Part shown: positions 11,151-22,690 of the stretch, piece by piece | How positions within the stretch are numbered: the stretch's first letter is position 1 | Layout of the letters: each line of letters begins with the position of its first letter | NCBI GenBank assembly: GCA_037013495.1 | Contig: CM072806.1 | Span: 17,281,001-17,345,000, forward strand | Source: Hippophae tibetana | Taxonomy: Eukaryota; Streptophyta; Magnoliopsida; Rosales; Elaeagnaceae | Length of the DNA stretch: 64,000 bases | Direction: 5' to 3' | Translations under genes and position numbers: made by a program | The notes under the pieces: model-generated | Database searches by the model: none | Told to the model about the DNA's origin: nothing | Seen by the model: only the letters and a program-made list of their open reading frames with translations

Positions 11151-12618
11151 TCTAACTTATCGAAAACTTGCGTAATTTTTCAACAATTACGACGTGACAC
11201 ATGTTAAAATAATTTTAAAAATAATAAAATTTATGTTTTAAAAAAATATTAATAGCCGACACATTATAATTATAACGAGTATAAATATAAGCGATAACTT
11301 ACGTGGAATTAGAATTTCACGTGATGAAATGTTGATGCCCATTGATTTAGCATTTGAGAAATGCATACGTACATATTTGTAGAAATATTTACATATATCT
11401 TAATTAATTATGGAGTGTTACATATATTCTCATATTTAGTATTTACATTCAGTAGAGATAATATATATTAAAAAAATAATATTAATTATTTTTCTTTTAT
11501 TATTTATTTTTAATTAAAAAAAGATATTTTATGTATTCCATTCTATTTTAAGAATAAATTTAGTATTATTAATTCGCGTATAAGTCTTTTTATTTTGAAA
11601 GAAGGAACCATGAGACGAACAATCGTCAAATTCTCAACTGTTACCACTTTTTGGAAGAAAACGATTGGCAACCACTTGATCGTATACTTGATGATATTCG
11701 ACGCATTTTATGAAACATCCGGTTACCTATTTATATTGTCAAGTGTTTCTTTAATTAGTGGGAACCGAACCTAGCCACGTACTTCAACACGTGTTTCACG
11801 AGTGCCCAGTAGAGAAAAATTTAGAGCCAGATATTCTCATCAGTCACCATATTTTTAGTACCAGAATTTAATGTCAAGCTCGAGCTACACACAATTAATT
11901 TATATGGCTGAACTACGTGGTTCGTTTGTAAACAAACACTTATCAAGTTTTATTTCTCAATGATAATCATGAAAAACATGTTTATTAATAATATAGGGAA
12001 CTTATTAATTGATGTGTAATTTTATTAAAGATGTTTCATACTTTGTTTTACTAGTCAATAGTAGTGATCATCACGTTCATTCATGCACAAATTTACAAGA
12101 AATATTATTATTTATGATAATATATATATATATATATATTATTATAATATTTAAATAACTCATGAAAATAATTATTAATTTTATAAACATAATATAAAGT
12201 TTATTTCTATCCTTCATAATTTTATTACCCTATATGAATATTTGAAGGTAATTTTGGAAAAAGTCAAGCAAATAAATAAATAAGATATTTTCTTCATCAA
12301 TGTTTCATAAATAACATAGATTGTATGTAACATATATATCAATAAAATAAGAAATATTTATAAGTTATAAAAGTATAAAATTTTATAATTATTACGAATA
12401 TTGTAAAACAAATGAAAAATTAATCGTAACTAATTTGATAACTTTTTGTTTTTAAAAAATTAAATATTATAAAAAATAATATAATAAAAAAGTTATACTC
12501 AAACATACATATATTGCTTTTCACACCTTTTATTATTCTCATATTACCAAATATAGTTTCATATAGTCATAGAAAACTTCATAACAATAAATTTGAGAAA
12601 ACAAAAAAATTGAAGAAG
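11151..12618. other. AT-rich spacer
   Basis: No gene recognised. A TA run lies at 12121-12140. A less AT-rich island (11600-11900) carries no long open frame. Confidence 0.45.
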
Positions 12619-13760
12619 TATGACCAAAATAATTATATGAATTCATAACTTATAAGTTTTATAAAAAATAAAATTATAAAAGGGTGACTAAATAATTCTA
12701 ATTGAAGTCTTCTAGAATTCTAGTTTTTAATTTATAATTAAGTTATTATATATTTTATTTATTATTCTAAATAATTAATTTTGATTAAAAATATTATAAA
12801 ATAAAGTGACGAATGTGTGATTAAATAATCCTAACTCATTTTTTTAAAATTCTAGTTTTTAATTCTTAATTAAGTCATTATATGTGTTATTTATTATTCC
12901 AAATAATTAATTTTAATTAAAAAGATTAAAAAATAAAGTGACGAATGTGTGATTAAATAATCCTAAATCAAGTTTTTTAAAATTATATTTTTTAATCCCT
13001 AATTAAATCATTATGTCTATTATTTATTATCCAAAAAAATTATGTTTACTTAAAAAATATTCAAAAATACATATGTGAAAGGATTGTTAAATAATCCAAA
13101 CTAAAACCTTTTAGGATTATAATTGTAAATTTATAATTAAGTTATATTGCATATTATTTATTATTCCATAAAGAATTAATTTTAATTAAAAAAAATAGGC
13201 TAACCATTGGTCTCACACTTTAACTAAATTCACACATAGGTCTCCAAACTTTTAAAATTTCACACAAATATCCCTAAATATTAAATTCTAAAAAATATTC
13301 CCCAAACTTTTAAAATTTTAAATATTAGTCCTAGCTTATCTATTAAAATACACATTTATGAATCAAAAATTTAAGATCTATGTGGGAATTTTTATAAGTT
13401 TGGAGACTAAATTTCATGATTTGAAAGTTTAGAGACCTATGTATGAAATTTTAAAAATTTGAGGATCAAATCATACATTTTAAAAGTTTATAAACCTACA
13501 TGCAAATTTAGATAAAGTTTGTAGACCAAATGATGTACTTTAGCCTAAAAACTATTTAAAAATTTTAGGTAATGTGACCAAAATAATTATATACAACCTA
13601 TAACATATTTAATTTCATAAGAAAGAAAGTTAAGAAATGATATTAAATTATTCTATAACAGAAATATTTTAAAATTCTATTTTTTAATTCCTAATTAAGC
13701 CATTATGTTTGCAATTTATAATCCCAAGAGTAATTAATTTTATTTAATAGTATTAAAATT
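12619..13760. repeat. Diverged AT-rich tandem repeat, about 130-bp unit
   Basis: At least five related units can be lined up by the phrases GTGTGATTAAATAATCC and TTTTTAAT..TAATTAAGTCATTAT...TTTATTATTCC...AATTAATTTTAATTAAA: about 12678-12803, 12804-12940, 12941-13065, 13075-13192 and 13628-13760. Two units share identical starts (AAAGTGACGAATGTGTG). The phrase GACCAAAATAATTATAT starts a block at 12622 and again at 13576. The last unit is separated from the others by the MITE-like element. Confidence 0.6.
13196..13547. mobile_element. MITE-like element with long inverted ends
   Basis: Ends TAGGCTAA...TTAGCCTA are perfect 8-bp inverted repeats. The homology continues inward: both arms carry the phrases GGTCT.CAAACTTTTAAAATTTCA and ACACATAGGTCT in opposite directions. 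It is about 352 bp, AT-rich and without coding potential. The flanks are A-rich, so the target duplication cannot be resolved. It splits the tandem repeat array. Confidence 0.6.
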
Positions 13761-13949
13761 TTGAAGAATGCCAAAAGATATGATATAATTAATACATAGA
13801 TAATTAGATTAAGTTATAAGTAAAAATATATTGATACTTATTATACAATTGAATAATCAAAATATGACGTGTTACTAGTGGGATTATGATAGTCATTTTC
13901 ATTTGAAAGTGTAAACTTGTTTACTTATACTAATTATAAGATTATAAGA

Positions 13950-14137
13950 TATTTCATTATTAAGAATTAAAGGAGAGAAAATACTAAGTAGACTTTTGTA
14001 CAATAGTTGCTCAATAAAAACTCATTGTTTTAGATTCATATACATTTTATTCTCCATCAAAGCAAACAAAACACTCTTGAAATGCTCTATATGATCTACT
14101 CTACTCTTGCTGAAGATTAATATGTTATCAAAATAGA
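13950..14137 (-). pseudogene. Gypsy RT fragment, part 1 (3' side)
   Basis: On the minus strand this continues the RT read from 20593-20735: after VVIYFDN come ILIFSKSRVDHIEHFKSV and ALMENKMYMNLKQ, then a stop. The catalytic YFDD is altered to YFDN. The sequence pattern is that of a chromovirus-type Ty3/gypsy RT. It is split by the LTR element 14138-20587. Confidence 0.75.
14133..14137. repeat. Target-site duplication ATAGA (left)
   Basis: ATAGA directly precedes the left LTR and is repeated exactly at 20588-20592 after the right LTR. Removing the element plus one copy restores a continuous gypsy RT frame, which confirms the borders. Confidence 0.9.
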
Positions 14138-15849
14138 TTATGAGTGTTGAAAAAGTATTAAAATTATAATAATTTAATGTATTTAAATTGATTAAATAGA
14201 TTTATATTTGTATAATTTTATCATTTTTTATATAAATATTTTTTTCGAAATCATAGATATTTTTATTGTTTTTCAGGTATTTTCGTTTAAAAATAATTTA
14301 AAGACTCGACTAAACATATTGGCAGCAATACATCACAAATATGTTGAAAAGAACATGAGGAAAAGTCAAGAAAAATGGACAAAATGGATCAAAACAATCA
14401 AAATGTCAAAACATCAAAAATTCCCCAATCAAGGTATGCCAACACACGTCCGCACAAACTAGCACACACATACGCCTATCCCGCACGATACAAACACATA
14501 TCTACCATAAATCTTGCCTCTCACAAGCGTGCTAGCCTGTCCAAATGCGTCCAAAATAAATTTTCGATATATTTTTCCACCTTTCTGGCCTTTTTTCTTA
14601 TATATAAAATGATCTTCTCCCTCATTGTAAAAATCATCCCAAAAATCCCTCAAAATATATTTTCTCTCTAGTTTTTAGTTTTTTTTATTTTTAAAGCTCT
14701 TCTCTTTTTCAGAAGAACTAGTTATTCTTTTATAGATTTTTAGTTTTTGATTCAATAAACGGAAATGCAAAATCTTTTGGACATTTTCTAGCAACAAAAT
14801 TAGCATCAAAGTTCTATAAAGATTCTTTTGAGGTATAATTTTAAAATAAATTCTTTACAATTATTTTTTATGGTTTATTTTTTATGTTATTTTAATTTAT
14901 CTATGATTAAATTTAACTGGTTGGCTATTTATAAATATGATATAATAAATAGGTAAAATATTTTTATAAAATAAATTGATTTTGTTTTTATTCAAGATTT
15001 TATATTAAAGATGTTAGAGAGAAATATATTATTTTTCATTACAAACTTAAATCTAAAAATTAGATTCTAAGGTTTAATTATACGTTTTGTTTTAGAGTAG
15101 TACTCTTTTATTTGTTTGTACAATCTCCCGGTAGTTAGAGTTAAGCTCTATTTCAAAAGTTTTTTATAAGAACTATTATTCGAAAATATATTGACAACAT
15201 TATTTCAATAATGGTTTTACAACTTGAAAGTTACTACTCGGATAATTAAATTCCTAGGTTTAATTTGGACACATTAAATAAAGTTGAATTAAATGACTCC
15301 ACTGAAAGTTGTGATTAGATGATTTGCTATTTTCTTAGAAATGATGTTGAAATTTAATACTTAATTAATTAATAGCCCCTACCTAAGAATATTAGTTAAT
15401 TAATATTAAACGAAATAATTTGGGTCCCATCTAAGGACACTTTCATACAAAAAAGAGAAAATCAACAAATATCAATTTGTATATTTAATAACCTAAATAA
15501 TATGAGTAAGCATAATTCACTTAATTATTATATCCAAAAATACTTCATTGTTATGAATGATAAAAATTTACATTAATGTTTATTGAATGGTTATCTATGT
15601 TTTTTTATGTCACTAGATTAGGAAACAAAAATCAAAATATTATGATAGGATGTTTAGGATTTTATTTTGTTTTCAAAAGTTTGAATAATAAATTAAAAAC
15701 TACATATATTTCTTCCTTAGATCAACCTTTAGACTATATTTGTAATTTTCTATAAAATGATTTGTACACTTATGATTATTTTACATATAAAAAAACTATT
15801 GGGTAAGGTCGATATTGCCAACCCAATGCCAGCCTTATTACTTCATCCA
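14138..15849 (+). repeat. 5' LTR of the non-autonomous element
   Basis: Starts TTATGAG (family consensus here TGATGAG) and ends TTCATCCA. It aligns along its length with 18782-20587, 54163-55819 and the reverse complement of 49437-51128. It includes a less AT-rich block at about 14440-14550, a TATATAAAATGA box near 14600 and a leader-like AGAAGAACTAGTTATTCTTTTATAG segment split over 14712-14740. Confidence 0.85.
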
Positions 15850-15853
15850 TTTT

Positions 15854-15871
15854 TCGGTTCCGTTACAGGGA
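15854..15871 (+). other. Degenerate tRNA-Asp-type primer-binding site
   Basis: TCGGTTCCGTTACAGGGA lies at the position where the related element has TGGCGTCGTTGTCGGGAA. Plant tRNA-Asp would give TGGCGCCGTTGCCGGGG. Several mismatches suggest decay. Confidence 0.6.
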
Positions 15872-16245
15872 AAGAAATAGTATTTTTAAATTATTTATCA
15901 AAATTTTGAAAAAATTTTGTGTTGTAAATAATAGTGATTTTTTTGTGTTAAAAAAATTAAACTTTATTTTATTTAATTATTTTCTTTTCAAAAATAAAAA
16001 ATTTTAAAAAATGTACAAAAAAAACTTTTAATTTTTAATTTTACTTTTAAATTTATTTTTTTAAAATAAAAAAATTAAAAAATAATTAGAAAATTAAAAA
16101 ATAATTAATTTTTAACTTTCACTTTTAATTTTAATTTTAATGTAAAAAAAACTTAATTTATTAACTTAGATTTTCACTTAACTTAATTTATTAACTTAAT
16201 TAACTTAGATTTTAATAGTATGAGAAGTAAAGATCCAAGGGTGTT

Positions 16246-16428
16246 CTATCTTAGATATTAGTTCTTAGAAGCTTTTATGTCACTAGTCTTTCATAGGAAC
16301 ATTTCTCTATCTAGGAGACTAGTTCTTGGAAACCTTTATGTCACTAGTCTTTCATGTGAACGTTGTTCTATCTAGGAGAACATTTTTTAAGAAGGCTTTG
16401 CCCCACCATTCTTTCTTAGGAGCACCCT
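16246..16428 (+). repeat. 61-bp tandem duplication in the leader
   Basis: The phrase CTATCT.GGAGACTAGTTCTTGGAA..TTTATGTCACTAGTCTTTCAT repeats with a period of 61 bp: starts at 16246, 16307 and (partial) 16368. The homologous leader of the 54163 element (56530-56640) has a single unit. Confidence 0.75.
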
Positions 16429-16792
16429 TGGTTAATATTGATTTTATTATTTAACTTAGAGATTATAATAAAATAAAATAAAATGATAAAAAAAACTCTG
16501 AAGCTATCTCAAAAATTTCAAAGTATTTAATCACAATCTATGATAAAATGAGTTAGTTGTTTTGTTAGATCTAGGTACAATTGTATTTTGATGCCTTAAT
16601 TATTTGACTTGTACTAGAAGTGGGTTATCTAAAACCCACAATCATGTCCTTAATTTTAAATAAATAAAAGTTTGAAAATCCATAGGACATGACTTAAAAA
16701 ATATAGTTAGACAAACTTGTTCTACTTGTAGGTTTGATCGACTCAATAATGTGGGGACATTGAGTTTACTTAAAAATTAAATACCATAAGTT

Positions 16793-16841
16793 ACGTTTTG
16801 TTAAGACGTTAAACTAAGCGATAGATGGAAGGCAACCCATC
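16793..16841 (+). other. Post-pol paired hairpin motif
   Basis: Two potential RNA hairpins: ACGTTTTGTTAAGACGT (16793-16809) and GATGGAAGGCAACCCATC (16824-16841). The same pair occurs right after the integrase at 63835-63883 and, more diverged, at 58420-58469. I recognise the GGGAGGCAACCCA type motif as common in plant gypsy elements, but not its function. Confidence 0.65.
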
Positions 16842-17097
16842 ATTTTAGGTAATTTTCTTTTATTTTTATTTATTTAATTTCTTTTGATTATTGTAGTTTA
16901 ATTTCATATGAATAATTTTAGAATTGTTAAAACTAAAAATATTTGTTAAGATATTAGAAGTTCACAACGATCTGTCTGTGTGAACTTTAATGATGAACAT
17001 GATGGATGCACTTTAATTTTTCCATCACTACTTGCACCTTCTCGAGAAATAGGTCACTTTTCTTCTCTTTTCTCTTTATCTTTAATTTACAATTGTT

Positions 17098-17135
17098 ACA
17101 TTGAGGACAATGTAAGTTCTAGGTTGGGGGTGATG
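17098..17135 (+). other. Conserved 3' region motif with purine-rich tract
   Basis: ACATTGAGGACAATGT (a 6-bp stem with an AGGA loop) followed by TAGGTTGGGGGTGATG. Athila-type elements commonly carry a GACAATGT...TTGGGGGTG motif between pol and the 3' LTR; it may serve as an internal polypurine tract. Confidence 0.5.
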
Positions 17136-17717
17136 AAAAGTTACCATGTTTAATTTCAAAAAATTTAACAATTTTAAAAACTTTTATGTTTACATTTTCA
17201 TTTTTATTGTGTTTGATTTTTATTTTCTTTGTGTGGTTTAGAAAGTTTTAGAATTTTAGGATTATCATAAAAAATTATTATTTCTTTAAATCAAATTTAA
17301 GTAAATAGTTAAGTTTTTTTTCACTTTTAGATTAATTTTTGAAAACATATCATAGAGTATATAGTAATTAGTTAGTTTTTGTTATGACTAGTATTTCTTG
17401 ATAAGATGTGGAAATTATATTAAACTTAAAATCAGTGTTTAGGAATAGAATTGTGAAAACTATCCTTGTGAGAAATATTTTGAGTCCATTATCTTTTATT
17501 TTGAGTGATAAATATTATTATTTCTACTCTAAACACTTTTCTTATTTTTTCAGCATTATTAGATTATCTCTATAGGACTTAGGAATGAATGTCTAAATTT
17601 TTACATCTTAATAAAGTGTTATATATATATATATATTTCATTTTCTTAGATTAAATTATTTAAGTAGAAATTGAAAGTATATGCCTTTCTTTATTCATGC
17701 ATGATTTCTATTAAAAA

Positions 17718-17721
<4 letters not shown>

Positions 17722-17752
<31 letters not shown>
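17722..17752. repeat. (AT)n microsatellite inside the element
   Basis: Perfect AT run; a shorter one lies at 17618-17636. A purine-only stretch (AAGGGAAAGAAAG...GAGAGAGAAAAATG) follows at 17879-17920. Confidence 0.9.
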
Positions 17753-17756
<4 letters not shown>

Positions 17757-18781
17757 TACCTATACAAATATAATAGAAAAACCAAATATTAACCACTCAC
17801 CTTATCATATAAAAAATGTACAATCTACACATAGGTCTACTCTCTAAAAAAATGGGTCCTCTTATAAAAAAAGAATATAAGGGAAAGAAAGAAAAAAAAT
17901 AGAAAGAGAGAGAAAAATGAATAGTATAATTTATATACTATGACCCGAAAAGCCTAAACAATTGTGACAAATGGTTTAATGCAAAAAAAAAAAAAAAGGA
18001 AGTAATTTCCTAAGAAGTCATTGCATTTTCCTACATTTTCTAAAAGACATATTACTTGATATTTTTAAATGATGAATTTGATTGATGCATGAAAGTAATG
18101 TATAAAATTTTATAAATCCTTATATTTGATTCATTTTATGAGATCAACGTTAAAATAACACTTTGAACCTTTCTTTTTATACATATGTGAACATATTAGT
18201 TCATTTCTATACATAAATTATTTTGCATATAAATTAGTATGAGTTTTTGAACCCATAGGATTCAATGTTTTTGAGAGTATTGACTTGTAAGGAATAAAGT
18301 TGAAGTGAATTCGAATTCTTGACACTAAGTTTGAGTGAAATTAAATTGATACATTTTTATATGAAATATGAAAATAATTTTCAACTAATTATTATAATAA
18401 ATCGTGAATGTTTAGGAATTTAAAACAATCTACACTTAAGATTTTAATTATGAAATTTAAAAGAGATTATAAGCATGAGAAATTTTTGTATTTCATTTCT
18501 ATATTTTATTTTAGTCTTTTTAATTTATTTTAAATTTTAGTTAACTTCTTATTTTATTTGTTTTATTTTGTTCTCATTTTTTTGTTAATTTTTGTGGGTA
18601 TCATTATTGAAAACCCTCACGAGACTTAAACTTGTCCATTAGGACAACCTAGGGGTTTAAAGGCTTATTGCATATGCTAAATGTAACTGTGTCAATCCCC
18701 ATAAGTGATTTAGGATAGTTTAATTTTTAGTTTTTATCGCTTCTTTTGCTAAGGGACTAGCAAGAAGCTGGTTAGAAGTTA

Positions 18782-20587
18782 TGATAAGTGCTTAAAAAGC
18801 ACTAAACTTATCATGACTTAATGTACTTAAATTTATTAAATAGATTTATATTTGAGTCATTTTATCATATTTTTATATAAATTTGTCTTTTCAGAATCAT
18901 AGGTATTTTTATTGTTATTAAGGTATTTTCGTTCAAAAATAATTTAAAGACTCGAAGAAAAATACTGAAGGTAATATCACAAATATGTTGAGAAAGAAAA
19001 GAGGAAAATTCAAGAAAATGGGAAAAATTGGAAAAAAATAAGTCAAAATGGTCAAACAAGTCAAAAATGTCCCAACCCGCATGCACCAGCATACACCCAT
19101 GCTGAGTCCCTCATGCATGCACGCCCAGCTCACGCTTACGTTGAGTTCCACGTGTGCCAACACATGTCCGCACTAAGTCTCGCGCGTTCCCATGCGCTAA
19201 AAATACTCGTCTACCACAAATCTTGCCCCCTACATGTGTGCGAGCCTATCTAAAGGAATCCAAAGTAATTTTTGAGATATGTTCCCATCTTTTTTGGCCT
19301 TTTTCTCATCTATAAAATGACCATCTCCCCCATAGTAAAAATTATCTCTCAAAATCTCTTCTCTCTCTCTCTAGTTTTTAGTTTTTTTTAGTTTTAAAGT
19401 TCTCTTTTTGAGAAGAACTATTTATGCTTTTATAGATTTTTAGTTTTTGATTCAATAAACGGAAATGCAAATCCATTTGGACTTTTTCCAACAAAAAAAT
19501 AATTAGCATTAAAGCTCTATAAGGATTCTTTTGAGGTATAATTTTAAAATGAATTCTTTATAGTTATTTTTTATGTTTTATTCTTATATGTTATATTTAA
19601 TTTGTTTGTGATTAAATTTAACATGCTAGCTATTTGTAAATATGATATAATAATAATGTTGTTATGCTTACGAAATATTAAATAGGTAAAAAATTTCTAT
19701 AAAATAAATTGATTTTGTTTTTATTCAAGATTTTATATTAAAGATGTTAGAGAGAAATATATTATTTTTCATTACAAACTTAAATCTGAAAATTAGATTT
19801 TAAGGTTTAATTATACGTTCTGATTTAGAGTAGTGCTATTTTATTTGTTGGTACAATCACCCCATAGTTAGAGTGAAGCTCTATTCAACTGTTTTTTATA
19901 AGAACTATTATTCAAAAATGTATTGATAACATTATTTGAGTAATGGTTTTACAACTTGAAAGTTACTACACGAATAATTAAATTCTTTGGTTTAATTTGG
20001 ACACCTTGAATAAAGTCTAATTAATTGACTTTACCTAAAACTGTGATTAGATGGTTTTCTATTTTCTTAGAAATGATGTTGAAATTTAATACTTAATTAA
20101 TTAATAGACCCCGCCTAAGAATATTAGTTCATTAATATTAAACAAAATAATTTGAGCCCCATCTAAGGACACTTTCATACCAAAAAGAGAAAGTCAATAA
20201 ATATCAATTTATATCTTTAATAACCTAAATAATATGAGGAAGCATAATTAACTTAATTATTATATCCATAAATACTCCACTGTTATGAATGATAAAAATT
20301 TGCATTATTGTTTATTGAATCCTTATCTATGTTTATTTTTTATGTCATTAGATTAGGAAACAAAAATCAAAATATCGTGATAGGATGTTTAGGATTTAAT
20401 TTTGTTTTTAAAAATTTGAATAATAAATTAAAAACTACATATATTTCTTCCTTAGATCGAATTTTATACTATACTTGTCATTTTCTATAAAATGATTCAT
20501 GTACTTGCGAGATTTTTACATATAAAAAAGAAAACTATTGGGCAAGATCGATATTGTTAACCCAATGCTAGTCTTATTACTTCATCA
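18782..20587 (+). repeat. 3' LTR of the non-autonomous element
   Basis: Starts TGATAAGTGC and ends CTTCATCA. It is longer than the 5' LTR, mainly through a GC-richer block at 19070-19260 just upstream of the TATA box (CTATAAAATGACC, near 19311). The sequence before it (TTGCTAAGGGACTAGCAAGAAGCTGG) corresponds to the usual polypurine-tract region, but the G-run itself is lost. Confidence 0.85.
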
Positions 20588-20592
20588 ATAGA
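20588..20592. repeat. Target-site duplication ATAGA (right)
   Basis: Exact match to 14133-14137. Confidence 0.9.
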
Positions 20593-20745
20593 TAACTACA
20601 TACTTACCATTAAATGGTTTGAGGACTTGATTCATAAGCTTTACAAAAATGTTAGAAGTATTGCATAACCGAAAGGGCATAACCAACCATTGGTAGAGCC
20701 TTTCCCTAGTCTTGACTGTTGTTTTCGATTCATTTCCAAGGTTTA
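20593..20745 (-). pseudogene. Gypsy RT fragment, part 2 (5' side)
   Basis: Minus-strand reading gives [20 protein letters not shown] and [15 protein letters not shown], the palm region of a chromovirus-type RT, leading into part 1 at 14137. It ends at about 20745 where an unrelated LTR fragment begins. Confidence 0.75.
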
Positions 20746-20749
20746 TCCT

Positions 20750-21060
20750 TATAAGTCACATTGTACTTATATCTATGTGTTGGCTTCCTGTGTGTAAAAC
20801 ACGATGTCTATTTTATTTTACTCTATACTCTATTATCCTTTTTCTAATCAGTAATACACACACACACACACACACATAGTTGGTACACTTTGTATGCAGG
20901 CATTTTTACGCATACCACAAGGTTGGCTTTCGTATTGTGCATGCTAAGTGAATCCGACATTCCTACTTGTGATTTTGTATCATTTTGAGTATGTGTACTT
21001 ATGAAAAGTACTCGGTAAATTTTGAAAAAAAAAGACTTTTTAGCAACTCACTTGTGGTGA
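20750..21060 (+). repeat. Fragment of the copia LTR seen at 43440-45252
   Basis: Aligns with 43960-44260: both contain GTGTTGGCTTC.TGTGTG.AAAACAC, a CA-rich stretch, ATAGTT, GCA..A..A..AGGTTGGCTTT and TACTCG. In this copy a (CA)n run of about 23 bp lies at 20855-20877. Truncated on both sides. Confidence 0.55.
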
Positions 21061-22060
21061 CTTTGGATATGTCACTATATATGTAATCATATTTATATGT
21101 ATTACGTACATATGTTTATGTTGTTAATAACTAGTCATGCCTTCAAAACAAGTCAATCTTTCTTAAGTGTGTAATGTTGTAGTCATGTTTGGATTATACT
21201 ACTACCCATTGCTAAAAGGAATTTTTTTCATCTCTACTTTATATTTGCTTCATTTGTCTATTATTTGTTTGTTTATTCGTGTTACAAAAAGGGAGGGAAA
21301 ATTGGTATAAAAAATTTTGAACTTAAATTGAAACATAAAAAAGGGAGTTAATTTAGGGAGAGATTTTTATTATTGAATTACTTTGAATTTTTTTAGATAT
21401 TTAACATTTGGAGAGTTGTTTTATATTTCTATCGTTTATTTAATCCTTTTTTATCATTCTTCTCTTTTTCTATTATTATATTCATTGAATTATTATGAAT
21501 AATGAGCCCTTTTAGACAATTTGTGTGTTTTTTGGTGTTTTTTTTTTAGTGTAAACATGAGCTTTCAAGATTTAAGTAAAGATGATTCCACTGGATCATA
21601 GGATAGTATTACTATGTAGAAATCTAATTTTCCTATAAGTATTATGTAGTGAGAGAGAGGCTTTATCACATAAATATTCCAAAGAGAGAGATTATAAGGT
21701 TTAAGTGATATTCATGAACAAAACATATAATTGTAATTTTAATTTCTAGGTGTCTTAAAAGAATATTTTCAAACAGAAGAAACTATCAAGCCTCAATGAT
21801 CAAATCTCATATATATTTATGTTCCCATGCACATTATATTGCACATTAGATATATTTATTGTGCGTTTTCAATCAATATTGTTCTAGAGTTGCTAGTTTT
21901 TTTTATTTGTCGAATATTTTATCTAAATCCATTTGTTAGGGTTATTCATTATTGAATCTATTCTAGGAAACACACTTACACTTGTGTTTTCGTGCTAACT
22001 TTTTTGGTGACAGTAGTGTGGGTTCGATTAACATATAAGACTTGAGTTTTTTGAAACACT
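21061..22060 (+). repeat. Unclassified LTR-like, AT-rich sequence
   Basis: No coding sequence. About 21940-22010 is shared, in inverse orientation, with about 6950-7030. Confidence 0.35.
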
Positions 22061-22690
22061 AGTTTGGATCTGAATGCCTCTCTTATATAAATTATGATGA
22101 AAGTAATGGCTTATGAGTAGGTTAATTGAGGTGCATTACCTCGATGGATTGTTTGAGTCCTAGCCTTGTAACTGGATACTTATTTTTCATAGTAGATAGT
22201 TAGGTGGTCTAATGGACCGGTGGTTTTCCTCTTAGATCATTGGTGTGGCCTAGATTGTTTTCACATAAATATCTCATGTGTTCATCTTTATTTTCTGCAT
22301 TACTTTATTTAAACATGATTGTATGCTTGGCCACTTACGAAATTTTAATTTGTCATACTTTTGCTGATATTATGCTAATTGGGTCCAAAACTAAATAAAC
22401 AAACTTTTAGTGTATAATGTAAATTGTTGTTTTTGTATCTGTCATGTGTTTTAGTTATATGTTGAATTAAACATGTTTTATACTTCCTTGGTGTAAGTTG
22501 CTCAGTTCAAGTTTATGGGGCCAACTTGGCTTTATTGGTATAGAGCCTACGAAAATATTTCGTGGGTGGCATCTCCACTCATCATCTAGGTCACGGTTAC
22601 TTATTTAAGTTAAAAGAACAATTAATCTTCATGTAATTATTCCTACGTGTGGGATTCTTCATTGATATCAGAGCATGTCACTTATGTTTA
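22061..22690 (+). repeat. Copia LTR 3' part with primer-binding site
   Basis: TTGGTATAGAGCC at about 22536-22548 resembles the plant copia initiator-Met primer site (TGGTATCAGAGCC), so the sequence to its left is probably a 5' LTR. A second similar site, TTGATATCAGAGCATG, lies at about 22660. No gag follows. Confidence 0.4.

Larger units (their letters stand above)
14138..20587 (+). mobile_element. Non-autonomous Athila-related LTR retrotransposon
   Basis: A complete element of 6450 bp: LTRs 14138-15849 and 18782-20587, internal region 15850-18781, flanked by the 5-bp duplication ATAGA. The internal region has a degenerate tRNA-Asp-type primer site, a leader alignable to that of the element at 54163, a spacer, the post-pol hairpin motifs and a 3' non-coding region. 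No gag, protease, RT or integrase is present, so it must have moved by borrowed proteins, presumably from Athila-type relatives. The two LTRs differ at many positions, so the insertion is not recent. In size it fits the LARD class. Confidence 0.85.

Noticed and set aside
14208..14671. Two overlapping plus-strand open frames and matching minus-strand frame
   Set aside because: They lie in the U3 of an LTR; the homologous LTRs do not keep the frames.
18865..19163. Minus-strand open frames rich in phenylalanine
   Set aside because: LTR sequence again; caused by pyrimidine-rich AT DNA.
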